From Troglohyphantes excavatus (taxonomy: Eukaryota > Arthropoda > Arachnida > Araneae > Linyphiidae), in NCBI GenBank assembly GCA_963932185.1, contig OZ010675.1, positions 1,761,268-1,825,267 of the forward strand: a stretch of DNA of 64,000 nucleotides. The letters run 5' to 3'. Made by a program: the position numbers and the translations under genes. Of the stretch, positions 39,210 through 49,806 are shown in pieces; position 1 is the first letter of the stretch, and each line of letters starts with the position of its first letter. A model generated the notes under the pieces. It was given only the letters and a program-made list of their open reading frames with translations. It did no database searches and was not told the DNA's origin.

Positions 39210-39821
39210 TAAAATGTTTCCAAATTACTACAAAACTCTACAGTGTTGAGATTTGCATTTTACCTAGAATAACGAAATTTTTGTAAAATTGCATGATTTT
39301 TTTAAAGGTATTGTATTAAAAGTATTTTATGTATGATACTTATATATTATATCTTCCCTTTCGTTATTTCCCCGCCAAAGACTGAAAATTTATTTACAAG
39401 TACTATTCCTCCTCGAGATATGAACATGGGGCTCGAATTTGTAAAATTCCATTTAGTTTTTTTGTTTACATGATTTTAAATACACTTTTATTTTGCCAAT
39501 AACATCCAGCTACAATGACCAAACAATGACTATCGTTCAATAATTTGTGACCACCCTGTATATCGGATGGCGCTCCACTGGCTCATGTTGTTGATAGCGC
39601 TCCAGTGTCTACAACGGGCCGGAAAGGGTTAAGTTATTGAAATATATTTTACCAGTACAATAAATGTATTTTTACAGTGCGTAAACTTTGCAACCTGTCA
39701 CCAACTTGATTAAACGCATTTCTGTTCTCAATCTAATTTTAAGTATTTTTTTAGTGCTTCACTATGCCTGCTTATAAGCTGAACTAGCTGTTCGGTCCCT
39801 CGTTGCCACAAAAACCGTTAA

Positions 39822-39830
39822 GGCATATAC

Positions 39831-39906
<76 letters not shown>

Positions 39907-39908
39907 TC
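39822..39908. repeat. (TA)n tract flanked by AGGCATATA arms
   Basis: AGGCATATA on the left and TATATGCCT on the right are exact inverted arms around the TA tract, which then joins a SINE fragment. Long open frames here are only repeated YI codons. Confidence 0.85.
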
Positions 39909-40018
39909 ATCGGCACTCGATGGTTCAAAATTACGATTCATTGTTCCTGGGTCTTTCCTTCGATATAGGCCCAATGGGCTGCTCTGCTCTAGTGCCTCGT
40001 TAGTTAACCAAACTAAAC
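39905..40018 (+). mobile_element. tRNA-Thr-type SINE, 3' fragment
   Basis: It holds the block TTGTTCCTGGGTCTTTCC, then TTCGATATAGGCCC and CTGCTCTAGTGCCTCGTTAG, followed by TTAACCAAACTAAACC. The 5' part is missing and (TA)n precedes it. Confidence 0.65.
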
Positions 40019-40021
40019 CAA

Positions 40022-40095
40022 ATCCAGCGGACCTCGAACACGCGGCCTATTGTTTCGAAGTCCAGCGAGCTACCCACTAAGCTAGGCAGGGGAAG
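40022..40095 (-). mobile_element. tRNA-Arg-like SINE head, second copy
   Basis: The minus strand contains TAGCTTAGTGGGTAGC, GGACTTCGAAACAATAGG and CGTGTTCGAGGTCC. It shares most positions with 36552-36622 and joins, tail to tail, the end of a tRNA-Thr-type SINE. Confidence 0.6.
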
Positions 40096-40567
40096 TATGT
40101 GTATTGCGACCCACATATATCTTCCTTTTATTATTATAAACTGGCATGCCCGTGCGATATGTACCGCATGAACCCCCCCCTCCCCCCCTCCACACACGCA
40201 TTCGATGTGTCTACACTGAATATAGACGACACTCCGTTCAAAGAATTCTACCCATAGATGGCTGTGCTATCAACGGCTCGTTTAAAAACGCATAGGAAAC
40301 TACCAATAATAAAAAATCCACTAATATTCATAAGACAAAAGTACGATTTATCACTGCTCCGGGAAATGTCTTCTTTTTTTTAATACCTCACATGTTAAGA
40401 TCTGTTGTGTGTGAGACCTTCAAAAGGGATCTTTACTACTGAAATAATATATATGACACTAGTTTTAACTAAAAAAAATATAAAGAATATTATAATCATA
40501 AAAAATGGGCATTCGTTTTCTAGAAAAAAAAATCCAACTCGTATATTACAATTCCCGCAATCAGACC

Positions 40568-40862
40568 CGAACTCTTATTCAAATCCCACTTGCTGCTGCT
40601 CCCATCGATTACTCCTTTATCACTTCTTGGCAGCTCCATTCGAAAGTTCCACGTCTAATATCACCCTTTGAACACCATATGCTCTTCCGCCTCCCCCCCC
40701 CCTCCCCTTTTTACTCGGTATCTGTCCTATGATTTTCAGAGACTCCAATAAAAACGCCAAAAAGAATCGCATAAAAGTGGTGAGTTGAACTCGTATTCGA
40801 GTCTTCAGCTGCGGTCATCATCGATTTCTCTTTTGTCACGACTTGGCAGCTGCAGCTGGGAA
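40568..40862 (+). repeat. Imperfect 77-bp duplication, 218 bp apart
   Basis: 40568-40645 (CGAACTCTTATTCAAATCCC, then CATCGATTACTCCTTTATCAC) and 40786-40862 (TGAACTCGTATTCGAGTC, then CATCGATTTCTCTTTTGTCAC) align end to end, both with TTGGCAGCT. Confidence 0.6.
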
Positions 40863-40967
40863 AAGGGCTGCATGGAACACGCTCCCCACACCCAGCGGCC
40901 GTCGAACACGAGGTTCAATCGAGTTTTTTGGACGGATACCAAGTGCCAGCGAAATGATATTCTCAAC

Positions 40968-41053
40968 AAGTATATAAGAGATCTCTTTCTCTCTGCTTGG
41001 TGGAGGTGCGTGTTTCGCGATCATAAACGTTGGGCTCGTAACTCTCTTTCTGG
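40968..41053 (+). promoter_or_regulatory. Weak candidate core promoter
   Basis: TATATAAG near 40970 is followed by CT-rich sequence and, at 41053, CTG|GTACGT, which could be a donor. The surrounding 40785-41060 is GC-richer than its neighbours. No downstream exon is seen. Confidence 0.2.
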
Positions 41054-41250
41054 TACGTAACCGGACTCTTGGTTACTGTATGTCGTTTAGAGAGAGAGTA
41101 TTTTTATCCTTATTTCTGTAGTCATGATTGATGCATTCCTCTAGCGGCATCCTGTTAAAGTCGCTCCTAAAATGTCCTGGGTTATCTCCTTAGCGCTACT
41201 CTGCACATTTTCTTTTCATAAGAAAATAGTTTACAAGGAAAAATACCTAG

Positions 41251-41632
41251 TTTGATGGCCCTGTGGTAAAGTACCCATCTAGTAATCGGAGGTTTGCTAG
41301 TTCGAATATCTGCGTGGACTTGACAAATTGTAGCGCTCTCGTGATTGGACAATTGCAAGAACTAAAAAAAATCGTCTAAAAGTTCCAACGATTTTCTCCA
41401 CCGACTTAACATGGAACATAATGTATAATGTTTATAAAGGACTGGTGCACTTTAAATCTGATCGTGGCCTGACGGTCTGTTGAGATTGCTTCAGGTGTTG
41501 TCCTCATCATCTGACCAGGGTTAAAAAATATGAGACTTTGTTCCCGGGTCTTTCTTTCGAGATAGGCCCCGAACCGTCGTCAATAGCCCACTGTGCAGCT
41601 CTAAGGCGACGTTAATTAACGAAAACAAACCA
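41251..41632 (+). mobile_element. tRNA-Thr-type SINE, nearly full length
   Basis: The head is GGCCCTGTGGTAAAGTACCC, then CTAGTAATCGGAGGTTTGC and a B box AGTTCGAATAT. The body has GACTGGTGCACTTTAAATC, GTTGTCCTCATCATCTGACC and CGAGATAGGCCCCGAACCG, and the tail CGACGTTAATTAAC. This copy and 25428-25817 define the family in this window. Confidence 0.82.
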
Positions 41633-42364
41633 TACAATGATTTTATTTTATAAGGACGGATAGTGATGTAAGTGCCATGAACTGTTCCAGTGTGGCGTTT
41701 CTATCTTTCTTGATGTTTTCTGGAACTTCACGTCTGAAAATTACACTAAAGGTGGTCAGGAGTTTGGGAATCAGAAGTGCTGTACAGTAAAGGCTGGTTT
41801 TGTTTTAACCCCACTGCATTTTCTGGTTTGGGTCTTCTGAGACTGCAGTGAAGGGTTAAACACTCAAAATTGTTATTTTACTGGTATCCCTACTAGGTAT
41901 ACAAGACTGGCGAATATTATTAAACTAGCTGAAATACCCGTTCTACGCACGGGAAGGAAATAAGTTAAAAAAATTATACAAGTACAATATTTATAGCGAA
42001 ATAAATAATATTCTTAATTTGTCACACATCAGGGGGAACCACAGTGTTCCAAATTGTAACGAAATTTTATTAGCAAGGTCCTGCAAGAACTGGAAAGATT
42101 GATAATATGGAGAAGTTGGCTATACAATAACGTGTATATATAAACGTTACTCCCGTTGATTAACATCCATATTTTAACCTTTAGTAACATCCCAAAGATT
42201 TTAAAGAGGAAATAATAATTATCTCCGAAAAACTTTTATTAGACACCTATGTCAATATTTGTAGTTAAGTTTCATAAATTGGCGAGAATATAAAAAGAAA
42301 ACGATTTTAAAAAGTTCACTTGCCAAATATTTTTTCTTTTATTCGGTAAACCTATCGATATCCA

Positions 42365-42392
42365 GGGGGGGGGGGGGGGGGGGGGGGGGGGG
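42365..42392 (+). repeat. Poly-G run of 28 bases
   Basis: An uninterrupted G run inside the first Helitron unit. The second unit has only a short G-rich stretch (44345-44354) at the matching place, so the run has expanded in one unit. It could fold as a G-quadruplex. Confidence 0.9.
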
Positions 42393-43678
42393 CGAGGAGG
42401 GATGGTTCCGTAGCACTGTTTTCGGATTTTGACCTCGCACTTTTTTAATATTGAACTTATTAAAATAAATAATAATAAGAGTCAAATTTTTTACTGCATT
42501 GCCAAAATAATTTTTTTTTAAATAATGCGAAACAATATCCTCTTACAGACGATGGACGCAAACCCATTCCTCCTCTGACACTTGTACCACGTGGGGGAAG
42601 AGTCCACAACAATAGTTTTCAATTCCGCCACATAACTCTTCGTATAGGCATACCCATCATATAAAGAAAGGTAGGCCGCATCGACCAAGCCAATTATTAA
42701 CCCATTCCGCCCACTGACCTTTTGTTCCCCGTGAAGGGAATGTCGCTCTTAACTGCAAACGATTTCGTTCTCATTACTCGTCGGGGAATCGTGGTATGGA
42801 CGATAAATGACCTACCGTCGTATGGGAAAGTGAGTTGCGTCGATCAGGTCGTTTGTAAACCCATATTTCCCTCTGAACTTTATACCGCATTAAGGAAAAT
42901 GTCACCCTTGGTGACAGGCAGTATACGCTTCCACCCCAATAATTCTACGGGAAATCAACCTACGTGGATAAATGACATAACATTGAGTAGAGAAAGGCCG
43001 CGTCAACCAGATTGACCACTTATAAACTCTCTTTCTGACCTTCCTACCACGTGGGGTTCAAAGTATTCATGAACCAATTATTATGGTACTGTGTGGCTTG
43101 TATCTACCCGATAGCTTACCTTTTCTATGTAAGATATGCATCTTACATATAGAATTCAAATTTCATCTTCTTGGGTATACAGAAAGTTAGAGAATTAGTA
43201 ATGAGTCAGTGGATAAGTGGCAAGGATTTTTACTTTTGGCAGTTAGAGTTCGAGTGTTTGAAAATTAGTGGCTTAAAGTGTACCTCCATGCCAAATTTAA
43301 TTTTCATAGTTGTTGTAGTACGGAATATCCCGTTATCCAATCATATTTTCCCTATTTTGATATTATATAATTTTTTGACTAATTTCGCCATTTTTATGTT
43401 ATTTTTACATATATAAGTAGGTGAGTGCAAGAATGGCCCTATCCCCAAATATCCTTTACGAAGAAAACGGAGCTTGAATATTTTTGTCAACGAAGAAGTG
43501 TTTGAAGTCAAAAACGAACTATGAACGCTTTCTAGACGAAATTACGGGGAAATGGGTTATACCGATATTGCTCAGTAAATGCGTATTCTGTACGAAAGTT
43601 TAGTATCATAAAATGATCAGTTTAAAAAAAAATATGAGTTGGGCCATTTTTGCGCTCATCTACTCATATTTTAGTTCA

Positions 43679-43845
43679 TTTGGCGATATTTTAATCAATT
43701 GGCGAAATCTTTTATTCATTTGGTGAATTTCTTATTCATTTGGCGATGTTTTTATTAATTTGGAGATATTTTTATTTATTTGGAGATATTTTTATTTATT
43801 TGGCGACATTTTTATTTATTTATTTGACGACATTTTGACGATATT
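43679..43845 (+). repeat. TTGGCGA-type minisatellite, shorter copy
   Basis: About nine degenerate units of roughly 19-20 bases, each beginning TTGGCGA or a close variant followed by a T-rich spacer. Confidence 0.8.
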
Positions 43846-43959
43846 TAGTCATCATGCAATCAGAATGCTCCTCATAGGTTACGTAATATTAAAATATTCC
43901 ATTGTTTCAATCTTGAACTGTTACATGTCCTCCATGTTAATCCTATGGAGAGGTTTCCC

Positions 43960-45600
43960 ATCAAGGGAAACCACAGCGTTAAAAGTCCCAATTTGTAACG
44001 AAATTTTATTAACAAAGGCCCTGCAAGAACTGAAAAGATTGATAATATGGAGAAATTGGCTATACAATAACGTGGATATATATACGTTACTCCCGTTGAT
44101 TAACATCCATATTTTAACCTTTAGTAACATCCCAAAGATTTAAAGAGGAACAACTCTTTAAATTGTCAATAATAATTATCTTCGAAAAACTTTTATTAGA
44201 CACATATGTCTACATTTGTCGTTAAGTTTCACAAATTGGTGAGAATATAAGAAGAAAAAACGAAAGCGATTTTAAAATGTTCGTTTGCCAAAATTCAAGA
44301 TTTTCATATTTTTTCTTTTGTACGGTAAACCTTATCAATATGCGAGGAGGGGGGCAAGGTGGAAGGCTCCCCAACACTTTTTTTTTGGATCTTGCACGGG
44401 CTCTTTTTTAATATTGAACTTTTTTAAATTAAAAATAAGTCATATTTTTTACTGCATTGCCAAATCAATTTTTTTTGCCAATCAAAACCCATTCCCCCTC
44501 TGACACTTGTACCAGATGGAGGAGGAGTTTACAACAGTTTTCGATTCCGCCTTATAACTCGTCGTATAGGCAGACCATCATATAAAGAAAAGTAGGCCGC
44601 GTCGTTCAGGTCGTTTGTTAACCCATTTTACCCTCTGATCTTTATACCGCATGAAGGAAAATGTCACCCTTGGTGACAGGAGGTATACACTTCCACCCCA
44701 ATAATTCTATGGGTAATCAGCCTTCGTGGATAAATGACATAACATGGAGTAGAGGAAGGTACGCCGCGTCAACCAGATTGACCATTTATACACTCTCCCT
44801 CTGACCTTCCTACCACGTGGGGTCCAAAGTATTCATGAACCAATTATAATGGTGCAGAGTGGCTTGTACCTACCAGATAGCTTACTTTTTCTTTGTAAGA
44901 TATAAGTAACAACTCTGTCAAATTTCATCTTCCTGGGTATACAGAAAGTTACAATATTAGTGAGGAGTCAGTGGATATGTGGAAAGGATTTTTACTTTTG
45001 GCAGTTAGAGTTCGAGTTTTTGAAAATGAAAATTCTTTCTTAGTGAGCAATTTTGGCTTAAAATGTCATGCTCCATGCCAAATTTAATTTTCATAGTTGT
45101 TGTAGTATGTAATATCCCGTTATCCAATCATATTTTCACCATTTTGGCATTTTATCATTTTTTGACTATAATTTCGCCATTTTTATATTATTTTTACATA
45201 TATTATCATATTTTAGTTTATTTGGCGATATTTTATTCATTTGGCGGAATTGTTTATTCATTCGGCGATGTTTTTTATTAATTTGGCGAAGTTTTTTTAT
45301 GAATTTGGCGATGTTATTTATGAATTTGGCGATGTTTTTTTTATAAATTTGGCGATGTTTTTTTATGAATTTAGCGATGTTTTTTATGAATTTGGCGATG
45401 TTTTTTTATGAATTTGGCGATGTTTTTTATGAATTTGGCGATGTTTTTTATTAATTTGGCGACATTTTGGCGATATTTAGTCACCAGCCAATCAGAATGA
45501 TCCTGGTAGGTTACATAATATTAAAATTTTCCATTGTTTAAATTTTATATTTTGCATTGTTACATGTTCCCCATGTTAATCCTATGGGAAGGTTTTTTAA
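43960..45600 (-). repeat. Second internal unit of the Helitron duplication
   Basis: It is homologous to the preceding unit but about 300 bases shorter, with several small deletions relative to it and a longer TTGGCGA minisatellite at its end. Confidence 0.7.
45221..45475 (+). repeat. TTGGCGA-type minisatellite, longer copy
   Basis: About fourteen units of roughly 18-23 bases of the form TTGGCGATGTTTTTTATGAA. The inner units are nearly identical, the outer ones degenerate, which fits unequal exchange or slippage. The same satellite is shorter at 43679-43845. Confidence 0.9.
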
Positions 45601-46055
45601 AAATCGTTATTTTGGCAGTTCGAGTTCGAATTTTTAAAAATCCTTTCTTAGTGCACCCCTAGGGCCCAAGATGAATCTGTGTTCTAAATTTTAGCACTGT
45701 AGGGCTTTTGGATCTGGAGATCTCGTGATCAATCAGTCAGTCAGTGAGTGAGTCAGTGGCTTTCGCTTTTATATATATAGATACAGAGTATGCTCTCGAT
45801 ATAACGATCCCTTCACGAAAACAAATAGGAGTTGGTTGCTATCAAGATGCTTTGAATAGAAGGCGAGACGGACTGAAATGTGACGTCACTGCAGTTCAAG
45901 TGTTATCACTTATTACGCCACGCTCCGACACTCCTCGAATCTATTTTGGCGGACTAAACTGTTTACCACTCGTTTTCTGTATGCACATTATGAGTAAAAA
46001 TGTTCATAGCTCGAGCGAAAAGTTTTGTAGCTGTAGCAGCTGGCATGTACTCGAT

Positions 46056-46075
46056 GAAGTCAACCAGTTGACTTC
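46056..46075. repeat. Short hairpin
   Basis: GAAGTCAAC, two-base loop, GTTGACTTC. It lies in a stretch (46010-46340) rich in TAGCTGT and TATAGCT variants on both strands, possibly a decayed inverted-repeat element. Confidence 0.5.
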
Positions 46076-46569
46076 GAGATGCTTTACTTCTTGAGAGTGC
46101 ATGGGCACGTTTTCGAGCGACAGCTATAGCTGTGTTACAACAAAAACGCGCCTCCAGCACGGATAGATATAGCTCGGTCATGATTTCTTTGACCTTACCG
46201 ATTACAAATGGGTAGCTCATTTCCAGCTATATAGCTCTTGATTTGAACTATATGTCCTGGCTATTTAGCTGTTTTCAGGTGGCGTTTTCAAAAACTTGTA
46301 GCACTGCTATATAACTCGACTGTATAGCTGTTTTTCTACATAGTGTAAACTTGGCTTTACTCTAAAAGTTTTCAGACAAAATTACTTCCATGTTTACGTC
46401 AGTTTTAGGAAATATGCAACACAAATTCAGTGGTTCGATAGTTTTTAACCAATGATAAGTACAACTTCCATTGATGTAATTTATATATTTCCCCAGGATG
46501 TAATGGAACATAGTGGTGTAATTTAAGTGACATGTAGTACAATTAAGAATTTTAAATTTAGAATAGGGC

Positions 46570-46856
46570 TGTGTCAATCTGATAGATACATCACTGGACT
46601 GGTATTGGGTTGCGAATTTGATTCTGGATAAGTCTAACTGTAGACTCACCGTGTCGAGGGAGGCTGATGTATGTTATATCAGTCGAAACTCGAATGTCCT
46701 AACTTTGCTCATGGTAAGAAGTTGGAAGAGTGGGATTCCAGATCAGGTGTTGTGCTGTAGTTTAAAATTAGGAGGTAGTGTTCCCGGATCTTTCCTTCTA
46801 GATAAATATTGAATAACGGCCAAAGGTTCAGTGTAGTGTGACGTTAATTCAACCAA
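46570..46856 (+). mobile_element. Degenerate tRNA-headed SINE
   Basis: A head-like stretch (ATCTGATAGATACATCACTG, then TTGCGAATTTGATTCTGG as B box) is followed by diverged family blocks GATCAGGTGTTGTGCTG, GTGTTCCCGGATCTTTCC and GTGTGACGTTAATTCAACC. The head differs from tRNA-Thr copies and may come from another subfamily. Confidence 0.55.
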
Positions 46857-46859
46857 ATA

Positions 46860-48900
46860 ACTTATCTTTAGAGTATGTGATTGTTTTTCTGTCGATATGT
46901 TTCACCTTATTATTTTTAATTATTCACTTTTCTTATTGTATCCTGCGAATAATAATTATCATTGGACGACCTCTTGCGTTATCAAGTTTCTTAAGCAAAT
47001 TATAACAAGGCTGTATAAATTATCCCATTAGACTCATTGTTTTAATGAGGAAGTCCAGGCGACTTGTTTGGTCTGGTAATGAAGATTTCTATTCAGTTAT
47101 TCAGAAGTGGGTTGCCATGAAACCGGCTTCTAAATTTTTAAGACAGTGGCTTGTAAATTAAACCTTTCATCATATTTGAATAATCATTTATGACAGTATC
47201 AATGGTCATAAGCTTGGACCTTGCTTCTTATGCCATTTTTTTCCTATTCTGAATATTGAATTCCATGTATTGGAAATTTACTCCGAAGCAACTTGCTGTG
47301 GAATAAAAATAGGCAAATGAGCATGCGTGAAACTGCAACTGTAATTGTCTCATCCCCATTTGAATACCCTGTCACACCCAAGTACCCATAACTTTTCCAT
47401 TTCAGGGATACCCAAGCCTCAAAATTTCGAAAAATTGGGTTTTTTACATAAAACGATGGCGCATATATTTGAGAAGATGTATACAAAATTTCAAAGTTAC
47501 TACTTTGAAATTTTGTATAGGAAGAAGAAATCGGTATGAAGAAGAAAACATATTTTTTTACATGTTTATATATACCCAAATCTACAATTTATCGTATGGC
47601 TACCTATATACGATTCAATTTTATTCAAAATCATATAATTGGAATTTTGGTTTTGTTTAAAATGCTAAGACTTAAAAATTACTAAAAACTAAACTGTTAA
47701 TAATTTTTGAATCTTTAGAATTTGTTTTATAAACGCAGGGAGAGCTTTTTTAAATTAAGTTATAAATCTTTTTTACGAATTAAAGAACTTAAAAATAGGT
47801 TTATTTTTAAAGAATTGGTAATGAATATAAATTCATTACCTATTCTTTTTAACTGTAAACAACTAAAATACAAATTTGCAAAAATCTCTCCCTAGGCCAG
47901 TAGTATATACTTTTACACTATTTAATCAATGTAAATATTTAAGTAATATTAAAAATTGGACGAGTTGTTTTAAAAAAAAAAAAACACGCATATTTGTTTT
48001 AAAAACTCAAAAAATGATAAAAATATTTTTTTTCTTTTCGTTGTTTATTGTTTGTTCAGAAAAAGATGTTCTAACATTTAATATTGCAAAAAAAGTGGTA
48101 TTTCTGAAATAATTAATAAAACAATTAGGTTTGGAGGCTCGGATACTTACTTAAATAATACAACTTTAACTATACCTGAAGAGCTCCCATAGTTGTCAGC
48201 CAGAACTTTTTCTACACTCAGAAAAAATGCCCGTTAGTTGTATCTCGTTGGCCTTAAAAATGTTTGCGCTTAATGTTTATAATGTTAAGTGTTTATCCCC
48301 TTTTCCCCCCGCTCAAAAAATAAAATGTTTAATTATATTGATATGTCATCCCTCTTACTCAAAAAGTTGTTACAAAGTTGAAAAACTTCAAATAATGTAT
48401 CATGTTGCATACAGTTACAGAAATTCGACAACTGTATGGCTTCATGAAGAAGTCAGGGTAGTGTCAGAAAAGTAAACTATTATCAGGAAGACGAACCTTG
48501 ATTAAACAACAATCCATCAACTTTTAATTATAGACCCGTTCGAACATAAATAATCCGTAATAAACGATCATGAAACGATTTCCTGAACAATTTCAATTAG
48601 TGAAGCTCTTAGTTAATTTGAAAACCTGAACTCGTGCGATATTAGAAAAGTCTTTTTTTTTGTATTTTTGATTTTCACTAGTTTGTGCTAACCATGTAAT
48701 TAACTTTATCGATTTCGTAATGGATCAGGAATCGCTAATTTGGAAATGATTTATTGATGATCCCCTGACCACCCCTGTTAAGGTGATCTTTAAACTCGTA
48801 TATTCACAGTAAATTTGATTAATATTTAACTAATGGTGGGTAGGTGTTTGGATTCCTTAACCAGTTAATTATAACGTTCTAGTAACATATACACACTAAA
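46860..48900. other. AT-rich DNA with two complex islands
   Basis: 46980-47140 and 48500-48800 are non-repetitive with homeodomain-like TAATTA/ATTA words. An inverted pair occurs at 47480-47520 (TACAAAATTTCAAAGTA and its complement). No gene is seen. Confidence 0.4.
47484..47519. repeat. Perfect inverted repeat
   Basis: ACAAAATTTCAAAGTA and TACTTTGAAATTTTGT, separated by only a few bases, form a hairpin of about 16 bp. Confidence 0.7.
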
Positions 48901-48902
48901 GG

Positions 48903-49500
48903 TAAACTGTACAATAAAAAATTGCTTAAAAATGAGTATATGAACGCACTCGTTTTTCTTTGAGTACAATTGCATCGTAAATGATCGATGACGTACTCAA
49001 ATTTAAGTCATCGTACTTTCACAAAAGTGTGTTTTAATATTGCTAATATCAGCTTCTGTTCAAGCCATCTTAACAAAGCGTCCTGGCAAACTTAAAATAC
49101 TTGCTCAGAATATGGTTTGCCACATTATTTGACGTCGATTTCTTAAATGGAAATTGAGTTATTTATAATTCAATGATCTTACTTCCCATTCTTTTTGCAC
49201 GCCTTTTTAACATTACTTCTGTTTATAACTTATTCGCGTCGCCCTGGTAGCTTAAAGGATACGGCACTGGACAGCGGTGTCTGCAGATCTGGGTTCGATT
49301 CCCGGCAGGTCTTGGTTGTTATTGTCGATATTTATTGAAAATTATTTATGAAGGCAGCCTATGTAGGCTCTGCTATTTTTATTCATTTTTAAGTACATGT
49401 CTTTTTCAAAATTGAAACTTATGTATTCTCAGCCATGATAAGCATCGAATGCATTAAAAAATGAGTACATTTTACTTATTTTTGCTATTTTTGTTAACTA
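48903..49500. mobile_element. GAGTAC-rich MITE, copy 2, with a complete tRNA-like unit
   Basis: It aligns with 13131-13689 over its length, including GATCGATGACGTACTCAAAT, AAGCCATCTTAACAAAG and TTATGAAGGCAGCCTATGT. The ends are more decayed than in copy 1. A tRNA-like unit sits at 49241-49316. Confidence 0.65.
49241..49316 (+). mobile_element. tRNA-like SINE head
   Basis: GCCCTGGTAGCTTAAAGGAT contains an A box, and CTGGGTTCGATTCCCGG a perfect T arm and B box. The acceptor arms pair poorly, so it is not a functional tRNA gene. The element seems to be the start of a SINE lying within, or forming the middle of, the GAGTAC element. Confidence 0.5.
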
Positions 49501-49806
49501 TAAAGAACCAAAATATTTTATTTCATAGGTGAAATTTATGCTCGAAGACATAGTGACACTTTTTTTTACGTCGCACTTTAATCTTATCCATGCATGGGTG
49601 ATAAAAAAAAAAGTTAAAGAACGTTTTTGTTGACAGATTTGTCGAAAGTGTTTACTTGCTAGGTGGGTTAATATGCCTAAGCTAACGGGATCTTTGTTTA
49701 AAATGAATCTAAGTTACGAAAGAAATTTTTCAATTATGTACACATTTATTTTGACATAAATGTGACAGAGATAATTGATTTTAAACGCTAAGTATTTTTT
49801 GTGTAA

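Larger units (their letters stand above)
42029..43958 (-). repeat. First internal unit of the Helitron duplication
   Basis: It shares ordered blocks with 43960-45600, for example the tract around 42050-42200 with 43990-44140, the CCACGTGGGGT block at 43050 with 44813, and the tract at 43850-43940 with 45480-45590. The unit also carries the 28-G run. Small frames inside it show no recognisable product. Confidence 0.7.
41925..45781 (-). mobile_element. Non-autonomous Helitron, 3.86 kb, internally duplicated
   Basis: Read on the minus strand, the element begins TC at 45781-45780 (TCTATATATATAAAAGCG) after a host A. It ends CTAG at 41928-41925 before a host T. That is the Helitron rule of insertion between A and T with TC at the 5' end and CTAG at the 3' end. 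Nine bases inside the CTAG, at 41937-41953, a short hairpin CCCGT-loop-ACGGG takes the place of the usual 3' hairpin. No RepHel-type helicase is visible, so it is non-autonomous. Inside, two diverged units (about 42029-43958 and 43960-45600) repeat in the same order, and each ends in a TTGGCGA-type minisatellite. The unit starts and ends are approximate. Confidence 0.75.

Noticed and set aside
39540..39625. Tc1/mariner end (GACCACCCTGTATAT)
   Set aside because: The word is typical of such ends, and a similar one occurs near 15400, but I found no partner end, TA duplication or transposase.
43679..45475. CRISPR-like array of TTGGCGA repeats
   Set aside because: Units are short, AT-rich and degenerate without unique spacers, in a eukaryotic transposon; this is a minisatellite.
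45881..45888. Perfect CRE (TGACGTCA) as a promoter
   Set aside because: An 8-base word is expected by chance in a window of this size and nothing else at the site supports transcription.
49241..49316. Functional tRNA gene
   Set aside because: The T arm is perfect but acceptor arms pair in under half of positions and the unit lies in a repeat.
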